A stretch of 64,000 bases of DNA from Bacillus timonensis (GCF_000285535.1 NZ_HE610985.1:1108677-1172676), one strand, 5' to 3'. Counted from the first letter of the stretch, positions 38,074 through 47,639 are shown. The notes: generated by a model from the sequence alone, not told the origin. Translations and numbers: made by a program.

Positions 38074-39819
38074 ATGAATATTGTAGTTAGTACATTAAAT
38101 GCAAAGTATATCCATACAAGTCTATCTATTCGGTATTTAAAAGCATATGCCGCACCTGAATTTGATGTAATGCTTGCTGAATACACGATTAAAGATCCAG
38201 CAATGAACATCGTGACGGATTTGTATCAAAAAAAGCCGGATATAATCGGCTTCAGTTGTTATATTTGGAACATTGAAGAAACCATTAAAGTGATTAAAAT
38301 GCTAAAAAAAATAAACCCCGAATTAATCATCATTCTAGGTGGCCCCGAAGTTACCTATGATGTATATGAATGGTTGGAGCGTATTCCTGAGGTCGATTTT
38401 ATCGTCGTTGGTGAGGGTGAAGAAACCTTTAAGGATTTACTTACTGCGATTCGCGATGGTAAGAGTACGGATGAAGTCAGTGGTGTAGCTTTCCAAAAAG
38501 ACGGCAAATTGAAGATGAATCCACAACGAAATAAACTAAATTTAAAGGAATTACCATCACCATTTCGATTTGAAGAAGATATACCACACCTATCAAAGCG
38601 TGTGACGTATATTGAGACTAGTCGTGGCTGTCCATTTAACTGTCAGTTTTGCCTCTCCTCTATTGAAGTAGGTGTTCGCTATTTTGACCGCGAGAAAATT
38701 AAAGACGATATTCGGTTTTTAATGGATCAGGGGGCCAAAACGATTAAATTTGTAGACCGTACATTTAATATTAGTAGAAGTTATGCAATGGAAATGTTTC
38801 AATTTTTAATTGACGAACATCGTCCAGGCACAGTCTTTCAATTTGAAATAACGGCAGATATTATGCGACCTGAAGTCATTGATTTTTTAAACAAAAATGC
38901 ACCTGCTGGGCTGTTCCGCTTTGAAATTGGAGTTCAATCAACAAATGATTTGACAAACGAATTGGTGAAAAGAAAGCAAAATTTCTCGAAATTACAACGA
39001 ACTGTCATGATGGTAAAAGAAGGAGGAAAAATTGATCAGCATTTGGACTTAATTGCTGGTCTTCCAGAAGAAGATTATCAATCCTTCCGACAAACGTTTA
39101 ATGATGTTTTTGAGATGCGTCCTGAAGAATTACAGCTAGGTTTTTTAAAAATGCTTCGTGGTACTGGTGTACGTATTCGTGCGGCTGAACATGATTACAT
39201 TTATATGGATCATTCACCATATGAAATTCTCGGGAACAATGTATTAAGCTTTGATGATATTACGAGGATAAAGCAGGTCGAAGACGTCCTTGAAAAATAC
39301 TGGAATGATCATCGTATGAATGAGACTGTGGAGTTTTTGGTAACCCATAGTTTTGATACGCCATTTGATTTCTTCCAAGACTTTGGAACGTTTTGGGATG
39401 AACGTGGTTGGTCACGAATTGGCCACCAACTGGAGGATTTGTTCAAACGCCTTTATGAATTTCTTCAGGCAACCAACCAACAGCAACTTCCAACGATTAA
39501 GGCCATTATGAAATATGATTACTTACGAAATCAAAAGTACAAACCCCGTAAACCATGGTGGGAAGACCTTGTTAGCAAGGAAGATCGAACGAACTTTTAT
39601 AAGGAGATTGAGGAGAACCCAGATGCCTTAGGCGAGGAGTTCAGTAAGTTACAACTTCAAGAAAAAGATTTGTACAAACATTCTGTCGTTGAAAAAATAC
39701 CATTTGACCTTGAAGCCTATAAACGAACTGGTGAAATTCATCAACAAGATACGTATTTACTTGTTTATTTTGACCCAATTGCGCGCCAGGCAAAAGTTTT
39801 TTCACGTAAGGTATCATAA
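38074..39819 (+). CDS. B12-binding-domain radical SAM protein (DUF4080)
   Basis: A 581-residue protein. The N-terminal 130 residues are a cobalamin-binding Rossmann-like domain (ILGGPEVTYD, VGEGEETF). The radical SAM core begins near 180 with the 4Fe-4S motif C-x3-C-x2-C in RGCPFNCQFC, then FVDRTFN. The C-terminal third corresponds to DUF4080. This architecture is common in bacilli and is usually annotated as radical SAM with unknown reaction. It lacks the usual His of canonical cobalamin-binding DxHxxG, as in many class B relatives. It is a single gene with a terminator. Confidence 0.9.
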   Translation: MNIVVSTLNAKYIHTSLSIRYLKAYAAPEFDVMLAEYTIKDPAMNIVTDLYQKKPDIIGFSCYIWNIEETIKVIKMLKKINPELIIILGGPEVTYDVYEWLERIPEVDFIVVGEGEETFKDLLTAIRDGKSTDEVSGVAFQKDGKLKMNPQRNKLNLKELPSPFRFEEDIPHLSKRVTYIETSRGCPFNCQFCLSSIEVGVRYFDREKIKDDIRFLMDQGAKTIKFVDRTFNISRSYAMEMFQFLIDEHRPGTVFQFEITADIMRPEVIDFLNKNAPAGLFRFEIGVQSTNDLTNELVKRKQNFSKLQRTVMMVKEGGKIDQHLDLIAGLPEEDYQSFRQTFNDVFEMRPEELQLGFLKMLRGTGVRIRAAEHDYIYMDHSPYEILGNNVLSFDDITRIKQVEDVLEKYWNDHRMNETVEFLVTHSFDTPFDFFQDFGTFWDERGWSRIGHQLEDLFKRLYEFLQATNQQQLPTIKAIMKYDYLRNQKYKPRKPWWEDLVSKEDRTNFYKEIEENPDALGEEFSKLQLQEKDLYKHSVVEKIPFDLEAYKRTGEIHQQDTYLLVYFDPIARQAKVFSRKVS

Positions 39820-39849
39820 AAAAGAGTCAGCATCTGCTGACTCTTTTTC
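39818..39849 (+). terminator. Bidirectional terminator
   Basis: AAAAGAGTCAGCA/TGCTGACTCTTTT stem with A and T runs. Confidence 0.93.
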
Positions 39850-39869
39850 TATTTTCTAGCTGGATTGTC

Positions 39870-40025
39870 TTATTCACCAGTACTATTTCCTTTTTTTGAA
39901 TTGCGATTCGCACCCTTCATCGGGTTTTCATAATCTGCCTCTGCTGAAAATTCGGTATCGGGCATACTCTCAGTAGGTGTAAAATTACTCTTTTTCGCTG
40001 CATCAAATTTCACTTTACGTTTCAT
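39870..40025 (-). CDS. Small hydrophilic protein of unknown function, 51 residues
   Basis: The frame starts MKRKVKFDAAKKSNFT and ends with RNSKKGNSTGE. It has a strong RBS (AGGGGGT, seven bases before ATG) and shares the terminator downstream of the radical SAM gene. It is charged, with basic ends and an acidic centre, and without hydrophobic segments; this is the look of minor spore proteins or other small bacillar proteins, but no family is recognised with certainty. Confidence 0.6.
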   Translation of the reverse strand: MKRKVKFDAAKKSNFTPTESMPDTEFSAEADYENPMKGANRNSKKGNSTGE

Positions 40026-40168
40026 GTTCTTACCCCCTTTTCTCTATAGTTTCTCCAGGACTGTTCTGTACATAAATGGTAAAATCCTCCTCTTAATTCC
40101 CTCTCCACATATAATTTTCTTTTTGTTGCAAACACTAACGTAAAGATTGATATGTGAGGTGTGTCAAA

Positions 40169-40525
40169 ATGACAAAGAAGAAAAAGAAATCTGATAAAAT
40201 TGAATCACCGATAATAGATGAAACAATGCCCCACCAAATTTCAGCACCGTCCTTCAAAGGTACAGGAATTAAAATGCAAGAGCCTTTTATCAATGAACAT
40301 GGAGTGGTTATTGGAGATAGCTTCTATGATTCACCTAATTCACCCCTTAATAATTGGAGTGATGAAGTGGATCCGGAGATTATGGCTGGAGACGAATGGG
40401 TTCATCCAACAAACGATATCGGTTGGAACACAACCGAAAACCGAGAACTGCTTGAGAGTAAAAGACAGCCTAAAGGTGCCCCTTTCATGCACCCATCAAA
40501 AGATACAAGCTATGGTAAAGACTAA
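40169..40525 (+). CDS. DUF3905-like hydrophilic protein, 118 residues
   Basis: A Lys-rich start (MTKKKKKSDK) is followed by conserved-looking PHQISAPSFKGTGIK, GVVIGDSFYDSPNSP and WVHPTNDIGWNT. I recognise this as the pattern of DUF3905 proteins found in spore formers; the function is unknown. There is no membrane segment or signal. The start at 40169 follows GAGGTG; the frame begins at 40154 but without RBS. A repeat element begins directly after the stop. Confidence 0.65.
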   Translation: MTKKKKKSDKIESPIIDETMPHQISAPSFKGTGIKMQEPFINEHGVVIGDSFYDSPNSPLNNWSDEVDPEIMAGDEWVHPTNDIGWNTTENRELLESKRQPKGAPFMHPSKDTSYGKD

Positions 40526-40529
40526 TAAA

Positions 40530-40711
40530 AAGAGCACCCAAAGGGTGCTCTCAGACTGTTGACAAACGCTCGCATACTGCGTTGCTTGCCTGACAAGCGC
40601 CTTCAAGACAGTCTAGGACTTGAATTAAAATTTAGATATCCTTAAAAATTCGTGTAGACAAAGTCAGCACTGACTTTGTCTACACTCTGAGAGCACCCAA
40701 AGGGGCTCTTA
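40530..40711. mobile_element. MITE-like element with terminal inverted repeats
   Basis: The ends, AGAGCACCCAAAGGGTGCTC-TCAGA at 40531-40556 and TCTGAGAGCACCCAAAGGGG at 40687-40706, are inverted copies of each other over about 20 bases. Inside lies a perfect 15-bp palindrome (GTGTAGACAAAGTCA/TGACTTTGTCTACAC, loop GCAC) at 40652-40685, plus an AGACTGT/ACAGTCT pair. About 180 bases, with no ORF. A partial copy of its right end lies at 25441-25475, which supports mobility. No target-site duplication is obvious. Confidence 0.65.
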
Positions 40712-40759
40712 ACCATATCAAGATCTAGTTCTTATCGAGACCTGATGATGCGCTCTTCA

Positions 40760-42118
40760 TTATCCGATAATAAGTCTTTCTTTCGGGTAGTGGTAGTTTA
40801 CATCTTTTCCTTTTTTTCCGATGATGAAGATGAAATTCAAGATTCCTACCCTTCCGATAAACATGAGTAACATAATGAGAAGTTTACCAAAAGTACTTAA
40901 ATCAGGCGTGATCCCCATTGATAACCCACATGTTCCAAATGCCGAAGCGACTTCAAAGAAAATTTGTGTAAACGTAAAATTTTCTGTAATTGACAAAATA
41001 AAAACAGAAGCAAAACAAGTGAAAAATGCAAATATCGTGACAATCAATGATTTTCGAATATCTTCTTCGTGAATTTCACGTTTAAAAATTTTAATCGATT
41101 TATTTCCTCTTGCGAAATTGAATAAAAACAATATATTAATTGCAAACGTCGTTGTACGGATTCCCCCTCCAACAGAACTTGGAGATGCCCCGATAAACAT
41201 CATTGCACCTAGAAATAGGAGAGTGGGCTCTGTAAATTGATTTACATCCATCGTTGCTAAGCCAGCACTTCTTGTTGTAACCGACTGGAACAAAGAATAG
41301 AAGAAAGTTTCATGCCAGGTCATCCCTTTAAAGAAATGATTAAATTCCAATAATAAAATGAGGAACGTACCAAAAACAACCAACGATAAAAAGGTAACCG
41401 TTGTTAACTTCGTAAATAATGAAAAACGATATCGTCCTTTTTTATTTAGGAGAAAATCTTTTAATTCAACTAACACAGGAAACCCTATCGCACCTAAAAT
41501 GATTAAAATAACCGTAATAAATTGGACAAAATAATCATTTGCATACGGCATTAATGATTGGCCAGTTATGTCAAACCCTGCATTTGTCGTTGCACTTACA
41601 GCTGCAAAAACACCATGAATAAATGCTTCCTGCCACGTATTAAAGTACGGCATAAAGTATAGGCCTAAAATCAAACTACCAAAGAACTCAATGCCAACCA
41701 TTATGATGATGATCTGCTTAAGTAGGTTCACTAAGCCTGAGAGCTGTGACTGATTCTGGTCAACCATGATTAATCGTCTTTCTCGCAACCCAATTTTTCG
41801 ACGAAATAATAACCAGAAGAAAGTCCCCATCGTCATAATACCGATACCGCCAACCTGTAGAACAAAAATCAAAATAAAAATTCCTCCTACAGTGTATGTA
41901 TCTTTAATTGATATCACACTTAGCCCTGTTACACTAACAGCACTTGCTGCTGTAAATAACGTATCAATAAAGGATACATGTACCCCTTCTTTTATGGCAA
42001 ATGGAAGGCTTAGTAAAATCACAGAAATCGTAACAGCCAAAAGATAGAACGCAAAAATTAATTGAGCTGGTGTAAGCTCATTGATATACAAATTTATTCT
42101 CTTCCACATTTCCTTCAT
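40760..42118 (-). CDS. ktrD: TrkH/KtrB-family potassium uptake protein (KtrD)
   Basis: A 452-residue membrane subunit of a Ktr potassium channel. The four M1-P-M2 repeats show selectivity-filter regions as SVTGLSVI, TTNAGFDIT, TTRSAGLAT and FGTCGLSMG, each with the conserved Gly. It needs the regulatory RCK subunit KtrC or KtrA, not in this window; KtrCD is low affinity in B. subtilis and its partner is also encoded elsewhere there. The name is given by synteny next to sspD and rsgI. Confidence 0.9.
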   Translation of the reverse strand: MKEMWKRINLYINELTPAQLIFAFYLLAVTISVILLSLPFAIKEGVHVSFIDTLFTAASAVSVTGLSVISIKDTYTVGGIFILIFVLQVGGIGIMTMGTFFWLLFRRKIGLRERRLIMVDQNQSQLSGLVNLLKQIIIIMVGIEFFGSLILGLYFMPYFNTWQEAFIHGVFAAVSATTNAGFDITGQSLMPYANDYFVQFITVILIILGAIGFPVLVELKDFLLNKKGRYRFSLFTKLTTVTFLSLVVFGTFLILLLEFNHFFKGMTWHETFFYSLFQSVTTRSAGLATMDVNQFTEPTLLFLGAMMFIGASPSSVGGGIRTTTFAINILFLFNFARGNKSIKIFKREIHEEDIRKSLIVTIFAFFTCFASVFILSITENFTFTQIFFEVASAFGTCGLSMGITPDLSTFGKLLIMLLMFIGRVGILNFIFIIGKKGKDVNYHYPKERLIIG

Positions 42119-42229
42119 TCCTTACATGTATCTGAAATCTTTCCCTCTATCATAAAGAATTATTTACCACATTAAAAGTCTTTTTGTTTAAAAATTTGCC
42201 TGTAAACGTTTCATTAGTATGCATTTCCA

Positions 42230-42258
42230 GTATTGAAATTAATTATCTTCTCATACTA
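42230..42258 (+). promoter_or_regulatory. SigG-type forespore promoter of sspD
   Basis: GTATT at 42230-42234, 17 bases, then CATACTA at 42252-42258. The -10 fits the SigG consensus CATNHTA exactly and the -35 matches four of five positions. Expected for a SASP gene. Confidence 0.7.
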
Positions 42259-42308
42259 AATATACAACGAATTATACGTTGTGCTATATTTTAAAAGGAG
42301 TGAGATAG

Positions 42309-42500
42309 ATGGCTAGAAGTAGCAATAAATTGCTTGTTCCAGGAATTGAGCAAGCTTTAGATCAAATTAAATTTGAAATTGCCCAAGAATTCGGTGTCAA
42401 GCTTGGTTCAGATACAGCGTCACGGTCAAATGGTTCTGTAGGCGGAGAAATTACAAAACGCCTAGTTTCCCAAGCGCAGCATCAATTAAAAGGCGAGTAA
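42309..42500 (+). CDS. sspD: Alpha/beta-type small acid-soluble spore protein
   Basis: A 63-residue SASP that saturates forespore DNA and protects it. The two conserved blocks are visible: [25 protein letters not shown], which contains the GPR protease site in FEIAQEF, and [19 protein letters not shown]. The RBS is AAAGGAGTGA, seven bases before ATG. The single-copy position between ktrD and rsgI corresponds to sspD of B. subtilis (from memory). Forespore expression is supported by the SigG-like promoter. Confidence 0.95.
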   Translation: MARSSNKLLVPGIEQALDQIKFEIAQEFGVKLGSDTASRSNGSVGGEITKRLVSQAQHQLKGE

Positions 42501-42520
42501 AAAAACTTAATAATATGGAT

Positions 42521-42548
42521 AAAAGCCGAGGATTGTTCCTCGGCTTTT
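42521..42548 (+). terminator. Bidirectional terminator between sspD and rsgI
   Basis: AAAAGCCGAGGA/TCCTCGGCTTTT stem. Confidence 0.92.
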
Positions 42549-43602
42549 AATTATGATTATCTTTGTGGTTATTACCATTATTGTGATTCCGGTTATGATC
42601 ACTGTTACCACGATTTTGTTTTTCTTTAATTTGTCTCTTCTCTTCTTTTTTCCGTTCTTTTTCTTCTTGCTTTTGTTGTTTCTTTTCCCAATTTTCTTCG
42701 ATTTTCTCGAATTTTTTATCTTTTATATGGTCTGGCATATGGGAGTTTTCGATATTTGTTTTGACTTTTTCTTTTATCTGTTCTTTTTTCTCTTTTAACT
42801 CTTCCTTAACTTCTTCGGCCCTCTGTTTGTTATTATTTTTAAACTCATTAATCTCTTTTTGCTCGTTAGCTTGCTGATTCTCTTTACTTTTTTCAACAGG
42901 TTGGGGTTTCTTTTTCTCTAATCGTTTTGGAACCTTGTTTTGTTCAATTAGAAGTTTCCCAGTTGAGATGCCCTTTTCCTTAGCAGCCTTTCTTGTTTCA
43001 ACCGTACTTGTTACAGTGGTAACCGCAATCTGTTCTTTTTCATACTCTTCCTTGATTTCTTTGATACCATGCTCAAGTTCACGATCCACGTCTGTATCAT
43101 GTGTGTCTGTTACAACGGTTGTGATCAACACTTGCTTCCCATCTTCAAGATAGCCTTTGTTTTTACTATGCTGAATGATTTTTTCTGTAATTGAATCTAG
43201 TGTGCTATTTTTCCAATCAGGCATGGATTCCAATAGTTTTTTCGCCTCGTCGTTTAAAGCTTCTAAACTAACGACACGAAGGTTTTCATCTAACCCAACC
43301 TCAAAGCTTGGATTGATGTCAATGGACATGTAGGCATACACTTCATTACGCGGTGAAAAAGGTATAAATAATGATAATAACAAAATTGCAACTAACGAAC
43401 TTGCAAGTGCGTAACGCCATTTCTTCACCTGAAAGAAACGCTGCTTCGAAGTATTGCTTACTCGTTCATTGATTGGAAAAAAGGTTATTTCTTCGCCAAT
43501 TTCGTAGCTTTCTTTCATATGGTTGGCTTTTACGAACTCACCTTCAGGGGTTAGCATCGTAACATATTCATCGTTCACATCCATAACGATCCCCTTTTTC
43601 AA
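42547..43602 (-). CDS. rsgI: Anti-sigma-I factor RsgI
   Basis: A 351-residue membrane protein that holds SigI inactive. The N-terminal cytoplasmic anti-sigma domain covers about 1-55 (KKGIVMDVNDEYVTMLTPEG), one membrane helix spans about 66-83, and a conserved outer domain follows (YMSIDINPSFEVGLDE). The last 130 residues are very rich in Lys, Glu and Gln, with an Asn/His-rich end, likely extended or coiled-coil outside the cell. Unlike clostridial RsgI there is no carbohydrate-binding module. Its start overlaps the sigI stop by four bases. Confidence 0.93.
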   Translation of the reverse strand: MKKGIVMDVNDEYVTMLTPEGEFVKANHMKESYEIGEEITFFPINERVSNTSKQRFFQVKKWRYALASSLVAILLLSLFIPFSPRNEVYAYMSIDINPSFEVGLDENLRVVSLEALNDEAKKLLESMPDWKNSTLDSITEKIIQHSKNKGYLEDGKQVLITTVVTDTHDTDVDRELEHGIKEIKEEYEKEQIAVTTVTSTVETRKAAKEKGISTGKLLIEQNKVPKRLEKKKPQPVEKSKENQQANEQKEINEFKNNNKQRAEEVKEELKEKKEQIKEKVKTNIENSHMPDHIKDKKFEKIEENWEKKQQKQEEKERKKEEKRQIKEKQNRGNSDHNRNHNNGNNHKDNHN

Positions 43603-44351
43603 CTTTCGAGCACCCCTTTTAGATAATCTTTTAAATAGAGATAGTCACCTGACAAAATGATTGCCATTGCAATAATGTACTTTCGATTTCTCTCAATCGT
43701 TTTACGGCTGACTGACACTTTCGATTCGAGCTGTTTAATCGGAAGTTGTTTCTTTTCAAACAACGTAAACTTAAGCTCATCATTTTCAACAACGGCTTTA
43801 GATACCAACATCGCATTTAGTCTGGCATCTGCATGTTTTGGTGATATTTCTAGCAACTCTTGAAATGATAATCCAAATTCCTGCAATACATTGTGAAAAT
43901 GCTTAATTTCCTCTTTTCTTTGCTCTTGCTCCACTTTTCTTTGATAATCATCGACAGAAAGGTGAGCCTCAATTTTCGATTGTGCACTTTCCTCATCTGT
44001 TTCACCATTCGAGATAAAATTAATATTGCGTACACGTGCTTCTTTACGAATAAAGTCAATGACTCTTCGTTTAATGAGAAGTTCACTAAAAGATAAGAAA
44101 GAACTTCCCTTTTCCTTGGAGTATTTTTCTAACGCCTCATTGAACGCAATTAGTCCGATACTAAATTCATCATCCGACTCATTAATATATCGTTTACAAA
44201 CTGCAGACACATTTTTTGCAATAAAAGGTTTATAGTCGTCAATTAGTTTATTTTGTAGGGTTTGATTTCCATTTTGAATCTCGATAACGGTTTCTTCCAG
44301 AGTGCTTTTTCGTTTTCCAATTTTAAACAATAGGCTAAGCACTGGTTTCAC
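43599..44351 (-). CDS. sigI: RNA polymerase sigma factor SigI
   Basis: A 250-residue SigI-type sigma-70 protein. Region 2 is visible near 45-105 (DDEFSIGLIAFNEALEKYSKEKG, then FLSFSELLIKRRVIDFIRKE by its key residues), and a C-terminal domain of the SigI type (VSRKTIERNRKYIIA) recognises the -35. In B. subtilis SigI is heat-inducible and controls wall-stress genes. The start is GTG at 44351 after an AAAGAGAATTGAG leader. It forms an operon with rsgI. Confidence 0.93.
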   Translation of the reverse strand: MKPVLSLLFKIGKRKSTLEETVIEIQNGNQTLQNKLIDDYKPFIAKNVSAVCKRYINESDDEFSIGLIAFNEALEKYSKEKGSSFLSFSELLIKRRVIDFIRKEARVRNINFISNGETDEESAQSKIEAHLSVDDYQRKVEQEQRKEEIKHFHNVLQEFGLSFQELLEISPKHADARLNAMLVSKAVVENDELKFTLFEKKQLPIKQLESKVSVSRKTIERNRKYIIAMAIILSGDYLYLKDYLKGVLES

Positions 44352-44696
44352 CTCAATTCTCTTTACTATCTGTTAATAGTAGCAAGATTTGAAAGCGAGA
44401 TTCAATAACAATTTTTCACATCAGAGGGCTCCTGCGAAAAATATTACAAAGGCACTAATACGAAAGACCACTCTTTTATTGAAAAGGTGACAGGCTCTGT
44501 AACATATATTTCTTTTCAGTTACATTTACTTTTTCGTTTGTAATGTTTGACTCATTTACAGTTTACGTTATCATATTTCTTTTTGAGGGGGTAAATAAAA
44601 TATTTATCTTTGTGTTTTTTGGAAGGTTTATATTACCATCATTTAGGCTCTAGGTTTAAGGAAATAATAGTACAAAAAAGGAGTGTTGGAAATCAT
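44352..44696. other. Intergenic region between sigI and ku
   Basis: About 345 bases separate two divergent units. It must contain both promoters, but I could not assign SigI-, SigG- or SigA-type boxes with confidence. No small gene with an RBS was found. Confidence 0.5.
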
Positions 44697-45623
44697 ATGC
44701 ATACAATGTGGAAAGGCTCAATAAGCTTTGGACTCGTTAATATACCAATAAAGCTTTTTTCTGCAACTGAGGACAAAGATGTCAAGCTACGCAATCTTCA
44801 TAAGGAATGTAATACTCCCATTCAATATGAAAAAATCTGTCCGAATTGTGAAAAAGACATTGGCAATGATGATATTGTAAAAGGGTATGAATATGTGAAA
44901 GGCAAATTTGTAATTTTAAGTGATGAGGAACTGAAAGAGCTTAAGGACGAGCATGAAGATAAAAGTGTTGAAATCATTGATTTTGTGAAACTCGAAGAAA
45001 TTGACCCCATCTATTTTAGCCGTTCATATTTTATGGGGCCAGGTGAAAATGGAAATAAGGCATATGCCCTACTTCGTGAAGCTTTGCAAAAGTCAGGAAA
45101 AATCGGTATCGCCGAAATTACAATACGTTCAAAGCAACAAATGGCAATTATACGCGTCTATAAAAATAGCCTTGTGATGGAAACGATTCATTACCCTGAT
45201 GAGGTTCGCAATGTTGGAGATGTACCAGGTGTTCCCGAAAATGTGGATATTAATGAAAAAGAACTTGATACCGCAATCATGTTGATTGACCAATTAACAA
45301 CAGAGTTCAATCCAGAAAAATACAAAGATGAATACCGCACTGCCCTGATGGAACTAATCGAATCCAAAGTTAACAATAACGAAGGAACCACCTCAAAAGA
45401 AGCCCCAAGGACAAATGTTGTTGACTTAATGAGTGCCTTACAAGCGAGTATTGAACGAACTAAATCGAAGGAAACAGGAGCCCAAAAGAAAGCATCAGTA
45501 CCTAAAGGAAATGCAAAACCAAAACCAAAAGCTAAAGCTGAAGCTGAAGCACCAACAGGTACTGATCAGACTTCTTCTGTTAAACCAAAAACCAGAACGA
45601 CTCGCAAAAAAGTTGGATCATGA
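44697..45623 (+). CDS. ku: Non-homologous end-joining protein Ku
   Basis: A 308-residue bacterial Ku that forms a ring on broken DNA ends and recruits LigD. The core begins MHTMWKGSISFGLVNIPI and includes CNTPIQYEKICPNC near 40-53, a zinc-ribbon-like pair. The last 50 residues are a Lys/Pro/Ala-rich extension (KPKPKAKAEAEA) that contacts DNA and LigD. The start at 44697 is preferred because the protein start matches B. subtilis YkoV exactly; AAGGAG lies about 14 bases upstream, slightly far. Followed by ligD. Confidence 0.95.
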   Translation: MHTMWKGSISFGLVNIPIKLFSATEDKDVKLRNLHKECNTPIQYEKICPNCEKDIGNDDIVKGYEYVKGKFVILSDEELKELKDEHEDKSVEIIDFVKLEEIDPIYFSRSYFMGPGENGNKAYALLREALQKSGKIGIAEITIRSKQQMAIIRVYKNSLVMETIHYPDEVRNVGDVPGVPENVDINEKELDTAIMLIDQLTTEFNPEKYKDEYRTALMELIESKVNNNEGTTSKEAPRTNVVDLMSALQASIERTKSKETGAQKKASVPKGNAKPKPKAKAEAEAPTGTDQTSSVKPKTRTTRKKVGS

Positions 45624-45624
45624 T

Positions 45625-45653
45625 AGAAAGGCTTCTTTTTAAGGAGCCTTTCT
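45625..45653 (+). other. Hairpin between ku and ligD
   Basis: GAAAGGCT/AGCCTTTC stem without a T run, directly before the ligD RBS. It might reduce read-through or protect the ku transcript end; it is not a standard terminator. Confidence 0.5.
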
Positions 45654-45666
45654 CAAAGGAGTGGAA

Positions 45667-47502
45667 ATGATGCTGAAACCAATGCTTCCGACTCTTATTT
45701 TCGAAGCTCCCACAGGACCAAATTGGGTTTATGAAATTAAATATGATGGTTTTCGGGCATTGTTGCATTGGGAAAAAGATCGTATCCAGTTAATCAGCAG
45801 GAACGGGAACCTCCTTAATGAACAGTTCCCAGAAATTATTAACCACTGTGAGGAACTTTCGGATGTAATGAAACCGTTCTTACCGTTGGTTTTTGATGGG
45901 GAGCTATGCATTTTAGATTCACCTTATAAAGCAAGCTTTGAAAAGATACAGCTGCGTGGTCGATTAAAAAGTGAAGCTAAAATTGCTCAGGCATCTGTTG
46001 ATACGTCCGCACATTATTTGGTTTTTGATTTGCTTACACTAGGTGGGCAAAATCGGATGACAGCTAAATTCCTAAATCGCAAAAAAGATTTGTACAAGCT
46101 TTTTGAACAGACAAAGCTCTCGAGGATTATTGAGCCAAAGAGTGAACAACTTATCCAATTGGTCACATATGACCAGGAGTTTGAGGCAATCTGGAAAAAT
46201 GCTACAGAATATAACGCAGAAGGAATCATTGCGAAAAAGATTGATAGCACATGGGATCAAGGCAAGCGTACAACAAACTGGTATAAAATAAAAAATTGGC
46301 AAATTGGTGCCTTTTTTATTTTGGGCTATGACAAAAAAAACGCTTTTTTTCACGTCGGCGTCGTGAGAAATAACCAAATTTATGAAATTGGCTTGTTTTC
46401 ACACGGCCTTTCTCCTGATGAAAGACAAGCACTCCTTGGAGTTATTCAATCCAATGCAATGGATGAAACATCCGGTTTTATTAAAGTAGAACCTGGGATT
46501 TGTGTTGAGCTTTTTTATTTGGAATTGTATAAAGATCAATTGCGCCAACCAAGCTTTTCAAAATTCCGTTTCGATGTTGATTGGCATGACTGTACATGGG
46601 AAAAGCTCGTTCGGAATGCACCACTTTTGCCTGAAGATATTGAAATTACTCATCCCGACAAACCACTTTGGAAGGAAAAATCAATCACAAAGTTGGATTA
46701 CATCCATTATTTAGTTGAGATTTCTCCCTATATGCTTCCGTTTTTAAAGGATCGTCTATTAACAGTCATTCGTTACCCACATGGCATGTATGGAGAAAGG
46801 TTTTACCAAAAAAATTGCCCTGAGTATGCACCTGACTATATCAAAACCTCCATGTCCGAGGGAATTGATTATATTGTTTGCAATGACTTAAAGACGCTTA
46901 CATGGCTAGGAAATCAATTAAGTTTTGAGTTCCATATCCCTTTTCAAACGATATATTCAAAAGGACCATCTGAGATAGTTTTTGATTTGGATCCCCCGTC
47001 CCGTGAAGCTTTTCCATTAGCAAAAAAAGCAGCAACGATTTTAAAGGAAGTTTTTGACGGCCTTAAATTGAATTCATTTGTAAAGACATCCGGTAATAAA
47101 GGATTACAAATTTATATTCCCCTTCCCGAAAACCGATTTACATATGATGATACGCGCCAATTTACGGAGTTTATCGCAAACTATTTAACAACAATGGAAC
47201 CCGATCTTTTTACAACAGAGAGACTGAAAAAGAACCGCGGCAATCGACTTTATGTTGATTACGTGCAACATGCCGAAGGAAAAACCATTGTAGCTCCGTA
47301 TTCAGTTCGTGGAAATGATGGCGCTTTTGTTGCAACCCCGCTATATTGGGAGGAGATAACGGATGATTTGTCCATCGAGGATTTTCCACTCGAGACAATT
47401 ATTGAAAGAATTAATGAAAAAGGCTGTCCCTTTGCACATTATTTTGATGCCAAAGATAAACAGCCATTTGAGCCTGTATTAGAGTTTTTGAGACAAAGCT
47501 AA
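45667..47502 (+). CDS. ligD: ATP-dependent DNA ligase LigD (ligase-polymerase)
   Basis: A 611-residue two-domain end-joining enzyme. The N-terminal ATP ligase carries the nucleotidyl-Lys motif EIKYDGFRA near 25 and later ligase motifs (DGELCIL near 75, EGIIAKKID near 180). The C-terminal archaeo-eukaryotic-primase-type polymerase carries the catalytic Asp pair in FDLDPPS near 440 and TSGNKGLQIY. There is no phosphoesterase domain, as in other Bacillus LigD. The ATG at 45667 follows AAAGGAG; the length equals B. subtilis YkoU. In bacilli Ku and LigD act during spore germination. Confidence 0.95.
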   Translation: MMLKPMLPTLIFEAPTGPNWVYEIKYDGFRALLHWEKDRIQLISRNGNLLNEQFPEIINHCEELSDVMKPFLPLVFDGELCILDSPYKASFEKIQLRGRLKSEAKIAQASVDTSAHYLVFDLLTLGGQNRMTAKFLNRKKDLYKLFEQTKLSRIIEPKSEQLIQLVTYDQEFEAIWKNATEYNAEGIIAKKIDSTWDQGKRTTNWYKIKNWQIGAFFILGYDKKNAFFHVGVVRNNQIYEIGLFSHGLSPDERQALLGVIQSNAMDETSGFIKVEPGICVELFYLELYKDQLRQPSFSKFRFDVDWHDCTWEKLVRNAPLLPEDIEITHPDKPLWKEKSITKLDYIHYLVEISPYMLPFLKDRLLTVIRYPHGMYGERFYQKNCPEYAPDYIKTSMSEGIDYIVCNDLKTLTWLGNQLSFEFHIPFQTIYSKGPSEIVFDLDPPSREAFPLAKKAATILKEVFDGLKLNSFVKTSGNKGLQIYIPLPENRFTYDDTRQFTEFIANYLTTMEPDLFTTERLKKNRGNRLYVDYVQHAEGKTIVAPYSVRGNDGAFVATPLYWEEITDDLSIEDFPLETIIERINEKGCPFAHYFDAKDKQPFEPVLEFLRQS

Positions 47503-47639
47503 GGTTGGGTGCATCGGTAGGAATCAGAGTAGTTTTCGTATGTTGTGATGAGGAGCATTTGGACCGTGATTGTGGTTTGGACGGAAATGTCCTTCATTCG
47601 GTTTATGTGAACTTTTTGGGCCAGGTCTCCCTCTTGGTA

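Noticed and set aside
40533-40551. Terminator for the DUF3905-like gene at the GAGCACCC hairpin
   Set aside because: No T run follows; the hairpin is better explained as the left end of the inverted-repeat element, though it could still slow transcription.
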